Counted from the first letter of the stretch, positions 1 through 7,485 are shown. The stretch: DNA of 64,000 nucleotides from Legionellaceae bacterium UBA6148 (GCA_002423125.1 DIUW01000054.1:5137-69136), one strand, 5' to 3'. The notes: generated by a model not told the origin, from the letters alone. Numbers and translations: made by a program.

Positions 1-335
1 TACCCTTTATGATGCAGTTGTTTATCCGCGCGGTACCCATGGGGGTGCATTTTATGCCCGAAATGACCTCTGCCGTCGATTTTATTACACGCATGATGCT
101 GTTGTTTGGTTTATGTTTTCAAGTGCCACTCGTGTGCGTATTATTCGTTAAAACCGGTTTGGCCGATAGGGAAACATTGAAAAAAGCTCGGCCGTATTGG
201 ATCGTTGCGTCGTTTATCTTAGGAATGATATTAACCCCGCCGGATGTTTTATCTCAGGTCATGCTGGCCGTGCCATTGTGTTTGTTGTATGAGCTTGGTT
301 TGATTTTGACGAAGCGCTTGACGTTGCGTGGTTGA
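1..335 (+). CDS. tatC: Sec-independent translocase TatC, C-terminal part (cut by window edge)
   Basis: TatC is the polytopic inner-membrane receptor of the twin-arginine pathway and exports folded proteins with TatA and TatB. Only the last ~110 residues are visible, read from base 3; the true start lies left of the window. They show the last hydrophobic helices, the family pattern FGLCFQVP and the segment LTPPDVLSQVMLAVPLCLLYE. The gene ends at the TGA at 333-335. It faces tatB tail to tail with 6 bases between the stops, so tatC is not co-transcribed with tatAB as in the usual tatABC operon. Identity is secure. Confidence 0.93.
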   Translation, partial: PFMMQLFIRAVPMGVHFMPEMTSAVDFITRMMLLFGLCFQVPLVCVLFVKTGLADRETLKKARPYWIVASFILGMILTPPDVLSQVMLAVPLCLLYELGLILTKRLTLRG

Positions 336-341
336 ACCAGG

Positions 342-563
342 CTACATTTGATCATATTTTTTATCGGCTTCATCGGCTTTTTTAATATTCTCTTGAAGCT
401 GTAATAATTGCTTTTGTTCTTCTAGAAACAGCAACGCCTGTTGTTTGTAGTGATGAGCGCGCTTGACGAGGCTACCGAGTTGACGGGCAAGGGTCGGGAG
501 GCGTTCAGGGCCGAATACGAGTAGTGCGATGAGGGTGGTGAGGAGAAGCTCCCCCATGCTCAT
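342..563 (-). CDS. tatB: Twin-arginine translocase subunit TatB (short)
   Basis: This 73-residue protein has the TatA/TatB layout: a short N-terminal membrane helix (residues ~5-17), the hinge FGPERLP that is the TatB hallmark, then an amphipathic, lysine- and glutamine-rich helix. TatB binds TatC and the signal peptide of the substrate. E. coli TatB is about 170 residues, so the C-terminal tail is much reduced here. Its ATG overlaps the tatA stop as ATGA, so the two are translationally coupled. A second in-frame ATG at codon 3 is also possible. Confidence 0.88.
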   Translation of the reverse strand: MSMGELLLTTLIALLVFGPERLPTLARQLGSLVKRAHHYKQQALLFLEEQKQLLQLQENIKKADEADKKYDQM

Positions 564-721
564 GAGGATTTCTCGCTATCATCACTCATTGCACGGCGAA
601 AATTTTTAATCGCTTCGCCTAAGTCACTGCCGATATTTTTTAGTTTGCTGGTACCGAAGAGTGCAACAATAATCAATAAAATAAGCAACAACGACAAGGG
701 AGTGACGCCACTTAAGCCCAT
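560..721 (-). CDS. tatA: Twin-arginine translocase subunit TatA (53 residues)
   Basis: This short gene reads MGLSGVTPLSLLLILLIIVA at the N-terminus, followed by LFGTSKLKNIGSDLGEAIKN and FRRAMSDDSEKSS. It is a classical TatA: one membrane helix, the hinge FGTSKL, then an amphipathic helix with G-x-x-L-G-x-A-I-K-x-F-R. TatA oligomers form the export conduit. The length (53) is below E. coli TatA (89) but normal for short TatA proteins. The start base 721 is also the last base of the ubiB stop, and the end overlaps tatB by 4 bases, so ubiB-tatA-tatB form one operon. Confidence 0.9.
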   Translation of the reverse strand: MGLSGVTPLSLLLILLIIVALFGTSKLKNIGSDLGEAIKNFRRAMSDDSEKSS

Positions 722-2379
722 TATGAATTCCTTTTAGAGTGTGTTAGTAACGCCGCGAAGGCGCCAAATAAAGCCAGGGCAACGGCCACGGCGGTTAATT
801 CATGTTGATTAAAATCATTCGAATAGCTTAAACCAGCAACGGCTGACATGGCAATAAATAATCCGCAACTAAATCCATTTTTCCAACGCTGCCCGGTAAC
901 ATGGCTTGTGTTATCGCGCGAGGATTGATTTTCGATGAGATAGGTTTGATGATGTTTCATTTGCGTGAACACATCATGTATTAACCTTGGCATGTAGGGT
1001 AATTGCTCTACAAAAAAAGGGATGTTTTCGCGGATGTTTTTGATAAAGGCTTTCGGGCCCATTTGTTGGCGCAGCCATTTTTCTAAAAAAGGCTTGGCGG
1101 TCAACCAGAGATCGAGCTCGGGGTATAATTGCCGCCCCAAGCCTTCAACGGCTAATAATGTTTTTTGTAATAACACCAATTGTGGTTGGACTTGCATTTT
1201 AAATTGCCGAGCAACTAAAAATAGTTGCAGCATGACCATGCCAAACGAAATGTCTTTCAGTGGCTTTTCAAATATCGGCTCACAGACCATGCGAATCGCG
1301 CTTTCAAATTCTTCAACGCAGGCGCCGCGTGCAACCCAGCCGGATTCAACGTGGAGCTCTGCCACGCGTCGATAATCTCGGTTGAAGAATGCCAGTAAAT
1401 TCTCGGCTAAATAGCGCTTATCGCGCGCGCTTAGCGTACCGACAATGCCGAAGTCTACGCAAATATATTGAGGATTTTCAGGGTGCTCCAAGGATACAAA
1501 AATATTGCCGGGATGCATGTCGGCATGAAAAAAGCAGTCGCGAAATACTTGTGTAAAAAAAATCTCCAAACCACGCTCAGCCAATTTTTTGATGTTTACA
1601 CCCTGGGCTTTTAAACGTTTGATATCGGCAACAGGAATACCATAAATACGCTCGATGACTAAAATGTTATCCCGTACGTAGTCCCAGTGGATTTCTGGAA
1701 TGTAAAGCAAAGGGGAAGAGGTAAAGTTGCGTTTAAATTGTGTGCCGTTCGCTGCTTCACGCCGTAAATTAAGCTCATCCAGTAAGGTTCGTTCAAATTC
1801 GGCAACGACCTCTTTAGGTCGATAGCGCCGACCTTCTTTCCAATATTTATCAGCAAGATTTGCAATGATTTTTAGAATACCCAAATCTTTTTCAATAATA
1901 TCTCGCATTCCTGGACGTAAAATTTTCACAACAACATCTTGTCCACTTCTTAAGGTCGCTGCGTGCACCTGTGCAATGGATGCGGATGCGAGGGGGGATG
2001 TGTCAAATTGTGCAAACACATCAAATGCGGATTGCCCATAGGCCGCTTGAATAATCTCGAGCGCCTGCTCACTTGAAAATGGAGGAACATTATCCTGAAG
2101 TTTGCATAATTCGAGGGCGATGTCTGCGGGTAAAATATCGGGACGTGTTGAAAGTGCTTGTCCAAATTTGACGAACAACGGACCGAGCTGCTCCAGTGAT
2201 TGTCGCAGCGCCTCTCCGCGCGTCAGCGATTGACGGCGGAACCAGTTCCATGGATTGAAGTACACAATAAATCGAAAAGGGGTTAATAGATGGATATTAA
2301 CAATCAGTTGATCTAGGCCGTTTTTTGCCAAAATATGATTGATGTAGAGTAAGCGGAATAATTGCTTAATGGGATTCAT
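721..2379 (-). CDS. ubiB: UbiB, ubiquinone biosynthesis atypical kinase/ATPase
   Basis: UbiB is a membrane-associated atypical kinase (ABC1/COQ8 family) needed for ubiquinone synthesis, probably through ATPase-driven handling of lipid intermediates. The 552 residues match the family length. Visible hallmarks are the KxGQ motif in FVKFGQALSTRP, the alanine-rich loop ASIAQVHAA, the catalytic-loop analogue FFHADMHPGNIF and the metal motif CVDFGIVG. Two hydrophobic segments close the C-terminus (~500-545). It abuts ubiJ (1-base gap) and shares a base with tatA, the common gammaproteobacterial order ubiE-ubiJ-ubiB-tat. Confidence 0.97.
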   Translation of the reverse strand: MNPIKQLFRLLYINHILAKNGLDQLIVNIHLLTPFRFIVYFNPWNWFRRQSLTRGEALRQSLEQLGPLFVKFGQALSTRPDILPADIALELCKLQDNVPPFSSEQALEIIQAAYGQSAFDVFAQFDTSPLASASIAQVHAATLRSGQDVVVKILRPGMRDIIEKDLGILKIIANLADKYWKEGRRYRPKEVVAEFERTLLDELNLRREAANGTQFKRNFTSSPLLYIPEIHWDYVRDNILVIERIYGIPVADIKRLKAQGVNIKKLAERGLEIFFTQVFRDCFFHADMHPGNIFVSLEHPENPQYICVDFGIVGTLSARDKRYLAENLLAFFNRDYRRVAELHVESGWVARGACVEEFESAIRMVCEPIFEKPLKDISFGMVMLQLFLVARQFKMQVQPQLVLLQKTLLAVEGLGRQLYPELDLWLTAKPFLEKWLRQQMGPKAFIKNIRENIPFFVEQLPYMPRLIHDVFTQMKHHQTYLIENQSSRDNTSHVTGQRWKNGFSCGLFIAMSAVAGLSYSNDFNQHELTAVAVALALFGAFAALLTHSKRNS

Positions 2380-2988
2380 TTACAGTCCCTTCGTCAGTCG
2401 ATTGATATGAGCACTTAAGCGCTCGACATGGAGCGATAATTCATCAATGTCATTAAAAAAATCATTGACCTCTTCGCGAGGTGGGAAAGCGCTTAATTCT
2501 TCTTGTAGATACTCCGTGGTGTTGTGAGATATTGATTCGCCCATTCGCTGCTTAATCGCAATCCCTTGGCGTACAAACGAGCCCAGTTTATAAGCAATCG
2601 CATCCCCAGTAAAGTGCGCCAGATGCCCTTCCCAGTCGATGTCCATTTGGTCGAAGAGTTGCTTGATGTGTTGACCCAGTTCGACATCGCCCGAAATGAT
2701 AATGCGATCATTAAACAATGAGCGTACTTTAGAGGCGGGTAACAGGCTCAAACGAATTAACCCCAACGGGCTGCTTTGAATTGTCGTATCAATTGGATCG
2801 TCACATGTTTCACGGAGTTGAATTTCATCGCCAGCGAATACAATAAAAAAAACAACGTTTAACGGTGTGATGATTAATTTTAATACCTTTCCATGGAGTG
2901 CATTAATCTTGGCCGGCATTGAATCATCTAAGGTCAGGGCATGGTGGATGGCTTTTTGTAATGCAAGCAGCGAGTATTTTTTAATCAT
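2380..2988 (-). CDS. ubiJ: UbiJ, SCP2-domain ubiquinone biosynthesis accessory factor
   Basis: UbiJ is the lipid-binding SCP2-type accessory protein that holds ubiquinone intermediates in the cytosolic Ubi complex with UbiK. The 202-residue protein has the SCP2-like segment in its first ~120 residues (DSMPAKINALHGKVLKLIIT, then IRLSLLPASKVRSLF and ISGDVELGQHIKQLFDQMDI), and a helical C-terminal tail ending in a heptad-like stretch (~165-200). The position between ubiE and ubiB is diagnostic. Sequence similarity in this family is generally low, so much of the confidence comes from context. Confidence 0.9.
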   Translation of the reverse strand: MIKKYSLLALQKAIHHALTLDDSMPAKINALHGKVLKLIITPLNVVFFIVFAGDEIQLRETCDDPIDTTIQSSPLGLIRLSLLPASKVRSLFNDRIIISGDVELGQHIKQLFDQMDIDWEGHLAHFTGDAIAYKLGSFVRQGIAIKQRMGESISHNTTEYLQEELSAFPPREEVNDFFNDIDELSLHVERLSAHINRLTKGL

Positions 2989-3028
2989 AATATTGCTTTT
3001 TCCAGTTGAATTTTACGTTGCGTCGATA

Positions 3029-3781
3029 TTAATATTTATGAGCAATATGTAAAGCAACGATGCCGCCACTTAAATTGTGGTAGTGACAATCTTCAAACCC
3101 CGCTTGCTCAATCATTGATTTTAGCGCATCTTGTGGTGGATGCATTCGGATCGATTCGGCAAGGTATTGGTAACTCTCGCCATCATTCGCAAACATTTGC
3201 CCTAATCGAGGCAAGAGATTAAACGAATACCAATCATAGACTGGCTTCAAGAGTGAAGAGGTGGGCGTTGAAAACTCCAGTATCATCACCTTACCCCCTG
3301 GCTTGCAAACACGAAAGATGGATTCGAGTGCGCGTTGCTTATTGGTTACGTTACGTAGTCCGAATGCCATGGTAATACAATCAAAGTGATTGCTAGCAAA
3401 AGGCAGGCATTCGGCATTTGCTTGAACAAATCGAATGTTTTCCAATAGCCCGAGGTCAATCAAACGATCGCGTCCGACTGCGAGCATTGCCGCATTGATA
3501 TCGGCTAAATAAACACAGCCTTTTTCCCCAACACGTTGGCTGAGTAGCCGAGTTAAATCGCCACTGCCACCGGCTAAATCGAGTACCGTTTGTCCGGATC
3601 GTACGCCGCTGATCCCGATCGAAAACGATTTCCATAATCGATGAATCCCCAGTGACATTAAATCGTTCATGAGATCGTAGTTTTTCGCCACGGAATGAAA
3701 TACCGCGCCTACTTTTTTTTCTTTTTCGTCTATCGCTACGGTTTGAAAGCCAAAATGGGTATTTTTTTCAGTCTGTTTCAT
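3029..3781 (-). CDS. ubiE: UbiE, ubiquinone/menaquinone C-methyltransferase
   Basis: UbiE methylates the quinone ring carbon using S-adenosylmethionine. The 250 residues match the family. The SAM-binding motif LDLAGGSGDLTRLL is near residue 68, followed by the UbiE/COQ5 signatures FDCITMAFGLRNVTN and PGGKVMILEFSTP. The C-terminal SGGIVALHIAHKY is typical. Its ATG overlaps the stop of the upstream DUF1841 gene by 4 bases, and ubiJ follows after 40 bases, so it is part of the DUF1841-ubiE-ubiJ-ubiB-tatAB transcription unit. Confidence 0.98.
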   Translation of the reverse strand: MKQTEKNTHFGFQTVAIDEKEKKVGAVFHSVAKNYDLMNDLMSLGIHRLWKSFSIGISGVRSGQTVLDLAGGSGDLTRLLSQRVGEKGCVYLADINAAMLAVGRDRLIDLGLLENIRFVQANAECLPFASNHFDCITMAFGLRNVTNKQRALESIFRVCKPGGKVMILEFSTPTSSLLKPVYDWYSFNLLPRLGQMFANDGESYQYLAESIRMHPPQDALKSMIEQAGFEDCHYHNLSGGIVALHIAHKY

Positions 3782-4194
3782 GAGGGGAGCAGCTCCTCGC
3801 AGGCGTTCATGTATGCATTATCATCAGGCAGGCATTCATCACGTTGAGACGCCCAAAGACAAGCCTCGAGAGGTTCCATCATTAAATGCTCAGTACGATG
3901 AGCATTATGATGTTGTTGATAGAGTGTGTTATAAATGGCGGCGATTCCTGGTGGTTTGTCGAGTGCGATTTGGTCTCGAACGGCCAAATGCAGGCCCAGA
4001 TGTAAAAAAGGATTATCACGCCGTTGTTCAGGAGCCGTTGGTGATTGCTCAAAAAAAGTGTGATAGTCAGGATGATCGATGATCACGCTGACAATTTGTT
4101 GCTCCAGCGGAGTCAATGGCTGGTTTTTCTTGTATTTTTGCCAACTGGAAAAAAACAATGGGCGGGTATCTTGAGTGCTATTACCAAAAACCAT
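3778..4194 (-). CDS. DUF1841 family protein
   Basis: This 138-residue protein matches the uncharacterised DUF1841 family of proteobacteria. Visible family features are the N-terminal FFSSWQKYKKNQPLTPLEQQ, the core NPFLHLGLHLAVRDQI, and the histidine-rich HHNAHRTEHLMMEPLEACLW near the end. No catalytic function is established for the family. It is soluble, with no signal or membrane segment. It is the first gene of the unit leading into ubiE (4-base overlap), but co-transcription alone does not tell its job. Confidence 0.85.
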   Translation of the reverse strand: MVFGNSTQDTRPLFFSSWQKYKKNQPLTPLEQQIVSVIIDHPDYHTFFEQSPTAPEQRRDNPFLHLGLHLAVRDQIALDKPPGIAAIYNTLYQQHHNAHRTEHLMMEPLEACLWASQRDECLPDDNAYMNACEELLPS

Positions 4195-4263
4195 GTCTGC
4201 AGTACGCGTTGAGTCTTAATAGTTCAGAAGTTTAACGTATTCTGGGTGGAGTATCAACGGACG

Positions 4264-4441
4264 CAGCAGTTCTCAATATGGAGCTTACACAAAGATCGCC
4301 TCTAACCCAATACTGTCATCCCAGCGCAGGCTGGGATCCATTTCTGAATGAGCACAGTGCCATTTTGATACATGGCTCCCCGCCAGCGTGAGGAATATAA
4401 TGATGTTGTTCAAATTATGATCTCCATATAGAGAACTGCTG
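4264..4441. mobile_element. 178-bp MITE-like element with 20-bp inverted ends and 9-bp target duplication
   Basis: The ends CAGCAGTTCTCAATATGGAG (4264-4283) and CTCCATATAGAGAACTGCTG (4422-4441) are inverted repeats matching at 19 of 20 positions. Directly outside them lies the same 9-mer CAACGGACG at 4255-4263 and 4442-4450. Perfect direct repeats abutting inverted ends are the mark of transposition, and 9 bp is a duplication size used by several DDE transposase families. No coding frame is inside, so this is a non-autonomous element. Its interior also holds a short palindrome around 4318-4341 (ATCCCAGCGC-AGGCTGGGAT). A lone matching end is at 6670-6689. Confidence 0.82.
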
Positions 4442-4519
4442 CAACGGACGTGGTTGCACAACATCTCAACTTACTCTAATGTAGATAGATAAATTTATTC
4501 GTATAAACAGGAAATAAAA

Positions 4520-5467
4520 ATGACGCGGTTGCTTGCTTTTGCCTTCACTTGTTTTTTTTCAATACAAGCATGCTACTCACAGCCATCACAAAACTCACCT
4601 GATATGCTGCGGCACCGATCGCAAACGTGGTTGTTTCCCTCATTTTCATCGGTGAATATTGTCGGAAATTTTAATGTTCAACTGCATACGGGATATGCGA
4701 ATACTGCAGTGGTTCTATCTGGTTCGGCAGCGGCGTTAGAGAATGTGCAATTGGGTGTTATTGATGGCGTTTTACTCCTTTCATTGAAAAATCCAAAGCT
4801 TAATTGTGGTCCCATAACGGCAAACATCCGCTCTCGATATTTGAATGGTTTGATTTATCATGGCAAGGGCAATATATCAGGCCAACATTTACGCGCCAAT
4901 CTTGAGAGGGCCGTGATTGATACTCGAGGAGAGACGACATTAAACGGCACAATTTTGTTAGGTTACCTTGAGGTCTTGGGTGGCGGATATACGCAAATTG
5001 GTGGTGCAACGAGTCGACGGTTACACGTCAAGATATCTGAAGATTCTAAACTTCGGTTGATGGGGGTTGTTGCATTGAAACGATTGGACATGAAAGGGAA
5101 GAGCTGGTTTAGCCTATTCTGGGAAAAATCACCGACACTGATCGTGCGTGCATGTGACAAAGCCCACATTGAAATAGCAGGAATTGTGAATAAGTTAGAT
5201 GGCGAAATATGGAATTCCGCAGTGCTTAATACGCGATATTTACGTGCAAGACGGGTTTATATGAAAACACACGATTATAGTGTTGCGCTTATTTCTGCAA
5301 CACGCCATCAACACACCTTAGCGGCAGATTCGAGTGACATCCGATTTTATAATTTACCTGACATGAAAACTGATTTTATGGCGGGTGACGGGGCGGTGCT
5401 GGATATGCGGGCGTTTAACACGTCGTTTGTTGAAGAACCAGAGCCGTATACGCCCTATAACAAATAA
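4520..5467 (+). CDS. Exported DUF2807-like (head GIN domain) protein
   Basis: The first ~21 residues form a signal peptide ending in SIQAC, which could be a weak lipobox (Ile at -3, Ala at -1). The rest looks like the beta-helical DUF2807 'auto-transporter adhesin head GIN' fold. It opens with FSSVNIVGNFNVQLHTGYAN and continues with short strands built on small and hydrophobic residues, including a DGVLLLSL motif. DUF2807 proteins are usually periplasmic or surface proteins of unknown role. The gene stands alone between the MITE-like element and an inverted-repeat region. A GAAATAAAA stretch precedes the ATG, so the ribosome site is weak. The family call is by eye. Confidence 0.6.
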   Translation: MTRLLAFAFTCFFSIQACYSQPSQNSPDMLRHRSQTWLFPSFSSVNIVGNFNVQLHTGYANTAVVLSGSAAALENVQLGVIDGVLLLSLKNPKLNCGPITANIRSRYLNGLIYHGKGNISGQHLRANLERAVIDTRGETTLNGTILLGYLEVLGGGYTQIGGATSRRLHVKISEDSKLRLMGVVALKRLDMKGKSWFSLFWEKSPTLIVRACDKAHIEIAGIVNKLDGEIWNSAVLNTRYLRARRVYMKTHDYSVALISATRHQHTLAADSSDIRFYNLPDMKTDFMAGDGAVLDMRAFNTSFVEEPEPYTPYNK

Positions 5468-5483
5468 ACGTACGCGTACGTTT
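5466..5483. terminator. 18-bp perfect palindrome at end of DUF2807-like gene
   Basis: AAACGTACGCGTACGTTT is a perfect palindrome overlapping the TAA of the upstream gene (5465-5467). It could act as a weak terminator or as a protein-binding site. There is no long T-run after it. Confidence 0.4.
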
Positions 5484-5492
5484 CATCCCCAT

Positions 5493-5534
5493 CGCCGACG
5501 CCCCGCGGCTTGACCGCGGGGTCGATGAATCTAG
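5493..5534. repeat. 42-bp GC-rich hairpin repeat, copy 1
   Basis: The unit contains the hairpin CCCCGCGG-CTTGA-CCGCGGGG (5501-5521) flanked by CGCCGACG and TCGATGAATCTAG. Its reverse complement occurs at 40209-40250 with only two mismatches in 42 bases, so this is a dispersed palindromic repeat rather than a one-off terminator. Confidence 0.8.
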
Positions 5535-5563
5535 CAGGATTGTATGTTCTAAAAAGTCAACCA

Positions 5564-5586
5564 TTAAAAACTTGAACATCGAGTAT
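5564..5586. repeat. 23-bp dispersed repeat, copy 1
   Basis: The 23 bases starting TTAAAAACTTG and ending ATCGAGTAT are identical, and in the same orientation, to 40267-40289. In both places they lie a few tens of bases to the right of the 42-bp hairpin repeat. Here the copy is intergenic; the other copy encodes the C-terminus of GcvPB. Confidence 0.75.
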
Positions 5587-6016
5587 AAATAATGTTTTTT
5601 ATGACACTAGACTAGCCCGTTATCACCGATCTGCCCCCTCACCCGCGATAGGAACTTGAACAGTGCATTGCGCTCATTCGCGCGAGGGTTGGGGAGAGGG
5701 CTCTTTGGATCATGGTTAAAACATCTTTTGTTGTTTGTAACACATCATCCTGGAAAAAGCAGTTGAAGGCTACTACGATGGCCTATTGCACTGAAATTTA
5801 AGGTTTTTTTGGCACTTTTTAAGTTCACTGTACGGGTGAGTACGCTTTTTTTTCGTAAGTTGCGAGCATATTGCCTCAGCGTCGCTTTACTCATAACCCT
5901 CTCTCCAGCCCTCTCCCGCGAATGAGTTCAATGCACTGCTCAAACTCCTATCGCGGGAGAGGGGGGCAAATCGGTGATAACGGGCCAGTCTAGTGTCATA
6001 AGCAACATTATTTATA
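5584..6016. repeat. 433-bp element with ~118-bp imperfect inverted arms
   Basis: The left arm (5584-5700) and right arm (5897-6016) are inverted copies. Both carry TATAAATAATG, TATGACACTAGACT, CCCGTTATCACCGAT, CCCGCGATAGGA, CAGTGCATTG, CTCATTCGCG and GAGAGGG in the same order. The ~195-bp centre (5701-5896) has no credible reading frame. The arms resemble the CCCTCTCCC-type intergenic repeats seen in many proteobacteria, here as two facing copies. No flanking direct repeat was recognised. This fills the gene-free stretch between the DUF2807-like gene and the cold-shock gene. Confidence 0.75.
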
Positions 6017-6105
6017 ACAATTTTATAAAAAACGTTCATTTTCTTGATTGTGAATAAAAAACGATCAACACTGGCCAGAATTAATGGAATGGCGTACTAG
6101 TCGTT

Positions 6106-6357
6106 TTACATAACTTCCACGTTGTCTGCTTGAGCGCCTTTTTTGCCTTGAATGACGTTAAAGGTCACCATTGCGCCATCGCGTAGTGCACGAAAATCAT
6201 TGGGTTTTGTCGATGTTGCATGAAAAAAATATTCATTTTTCCCGGCAACAATAAAGCCGAATCGTTTTTTCCGATCAAAAAATTTGATGGTTCCAGATTG
6301 TGCTGTTTTTTCGGTTGAACGAGAAAATAGTGATTTTAATGTTTGAATCAGACCCAT
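6106..6357 (-). CDS. Cold-shock-domain protein with N-terminal extension
   Basis: An 83-residue protein with a cold-shock domain from about residue 20. SGTIKFFDRKKRFGFI corresponds to the first strands plus RNP1 (usually KGFGFI), and YFFHATS is the RNP2-like region (usually VFVH). These folds bind single-stranded RNA/DNA and act as RNA chaperones. The first ~19 residues (GLIQTLKSLFSRSTEKTAQ) are an added basic, amphipathic segment absent from standard CspA. AGGAGT lies 5-8 bases before the ATG. The gene stands alone. Confidence 0.85.
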   Translation of the reverse strand: MGLIQTLKSLFSRSTEKTAQSGTIKFFDRKKRFGFIVAGKNEYFFHATSTKPNDFRALRDGAMVTFNVIQGKKGAQADNVEVM

Positions 6358-6513
6358 TCAGGTACTCCTAGTGATTGATTATTAGCGGTGAGGTTAAACC
6401 TGGAAAAAGTGTTAATCAATTCTCACCGTGATTAAGCCCTGAATACAGGGGCTTTTAATGATATTGAGATGCAGGATAATGGTGTTATGTCTCCACGCAT
6501 CATTGTTTTTTAA

Positions 6514-6597
6514 TACCGAGAAGAGGACTCGAACCTCCACGGAGTTACCTCCACTAGCACCTGAAGCTAGCGTGTCTACCAATTCCACCACCTCGGC
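6514..6597 (-). tRNA. tRNA-Leu (anticodon CAG)
   Basis: The minus strand folds as a class II tRNA. The acceptor GCCGAGG pairs with TCTCGGT, the D-arm is GGTGGAATTGGTAGAC, and the anticodon stem GCTAG/CTAGT encloses the loop CTTCAGG (anticodon CAG). A long variable arm follows, then the T-arm with GGTTCGAGTCC. The discriminator base is A and CCA is not encoded. The anticodon reads CUG leucine codons. Confidence 0.95.
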
Positions 6598-6669
6598 AAT
6601 CGAGGTGTACACTACCTTTGTTTATGCTTTCTGTCAATACTTAGAGGCGATCCTTGTGTAATTTATAAG

Positions 6670-6689
6670 CTCCATATTGAGAACTGCTG
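6670..6689. repeat. Solitary end of the 4264-4441 element
   Basis: CTCCATATTGAGAACTGCTG is the exact reverse complement of the left end of the MITE-like element at 4264-4283. The bases just to the left (CTTGTGTAA, then AAG) also resemble that element's interior next to its end. No partner end or direct repeat was found nearby, so it is a broken copy. Confidence 0.6.
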
Positions 6690-6708
6690 GTAATAAGTTC
6701 CATGCCTA

Positions 6709-7302
6709 TTAAGGTTGTGGGGTCGAATTGGGAGTATTTTTCGCATCCAGCACCTCCTTTATTTTATTTTCAATGGCGGATTTTACATCTTGCTTCGCGT
6801 CGATTCCTACAGCTATTCTTAATGGTTCATTATCAGTTAACAATTTAATAAACCCTTTTGCTGATTTTGTTTTTAAATCTAGAAGTGGTGTTGTATCTCT
6901 CGTTGCTGCCTTGAATCTATTGCGAATGGACTCAAGCCGTCCTCCCTTAATGCTTCCGAACATAAATTCGGCAAGTCGATTAAAGTTTTTTGTCACATAC
7001 GCTACAAAAACATTTGAAGTTTTTCCCTCCAAGCTGACTTTCCACCGGTGTTCACATACTTTAATACAGAGATCCTTGAACGATTTGTCAATCCTTGCCT
7101 GATCGCCAGTCTGGGTATTATTTATGAAAGCCTCAATCTCAGCCGTTAGTCCTTTCTTTTTTTTCTCCTCATTGAGTACAAGTCGAGCTAATTTAATGTT
7201 GTTTTTAGCTTTTGTTATGAGATCTTGATTTGGCGTTTCTTGAGGGGCTCTATCAAAGGTCTGTAATATAGTGCGGGCGGCAGATCCAAGTGCCTGAGTC
7301 AC
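6709..7302 (-). CDS. Hypothetical protein, possibly frameshifted at its 5' end
   Basis: I do not recognise this ~197-residue soluble, lysine-rich, helical protein. It would start at GTG 7302, but no ribosome site is visible there, and the frame stays open about 60 bases further upstream (to a TAA near 7365). In the +1-related frame a short reading frame starting MNEDAKRQYLIQFLK (ATG at 7408) runs into the same place. A single-base change in the T/A run around 7366-7376 would fuse the two into one ~230-residue protein. The C-terminus is proline- and threonine-rich (NTPNSTPQP). No signal peptide or membrane segment is seen. It could be a decaying or effector-type gene. Confidence 0.5.
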   Translation of the reverse strand: MTQALGSAARTILQTFDRAPQETPNQDLITKAKNNIKLARLVLNEEKKKKGLTAEIEAFINNTQTGDQARIDKSFKDLCIKVCEHRWKVSLEGKTSNVFVAYVTKNFNRLAEFMFGSIKGGRLESIRNRFKAATRDTTPLLDLKTKSAKGFIKLLTDNEPLRIAVGIDAKQDVKSAIENKIKEVLDAKNTPNSTPQP

Positions 7303-7306
7303 TTGA

Positions 7307-7408
7307 TTAATGGGAGGGAAATTTTCCTCTACATACGAGAGATGAAAGTGAAATTTTACCCTCTTTTAAAAATTGTATTAAATATTGTCTCTTTGCGTCT
7401 TCATTCAT
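7307..7408 (-). CDS. Small reading frame, possible detached N-terminus of the 6709-7302 gene
   Basis: 33 codons from ATG 7408 (MNEDAKRQYLIQFLKEGK...) ending four bases before the GTG of the next frame. It may be a real small protein, or the original N-terminus of the 197-residue gene separated by a one-base indel. It has no clear ribosome site of its own. Uncertain. Confidence 0.3.
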   Translation of the reverse strand: MNEDAKRQYLIQFLKEGKISLSSLVCRGKFPSH

Positions 7409-7413
7409 CTTAG

Positions 7414-7485
7414 CTAGTTAATTTTCTCTTGGACTTCTTTGACTGCCTTGTTAGCTGCCTCTATCGCATCATCTAAAAATCCCAT
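7414..7485 (-). CDS. Possible 23-residue small protein
   Basis: ATG 7485 is preceded by TTTGGAGAAGACC, a good ribosome-binding site, and encodes MGFLDDAIEAANKAVKEVQE followed by KIN and a stop. The sequence is a single amphipathic helix. The well-placed ribosome site suggests translation, either as a small peptide or as a leader for the downstream unknown gene, 5 bases away from its first ATG. No family is recognised. Confidence 0.4.
   Translation of the reverse strand: MGFLDDAIEAANKAVKEVQEKIN

Noticed and set aside
721..1375. Plus-strand frame of 117 codons opposite ubiB
   Set aside because: It is fully antisense to a well-conserved gene and has no ribosome site.
6412..6661. Two frames (66 and 67 codons) over tRNA-Leu
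   Set aside because: They only read through the tRNA gene and its flanks.
7360..7380. Programmed -1 frameshift (T-TTA-AAA heptamer) in the unknown gene
   Set aside because: A -1 shift there meets a stop within three codons; only a +1 shift or an indel would join the frames.
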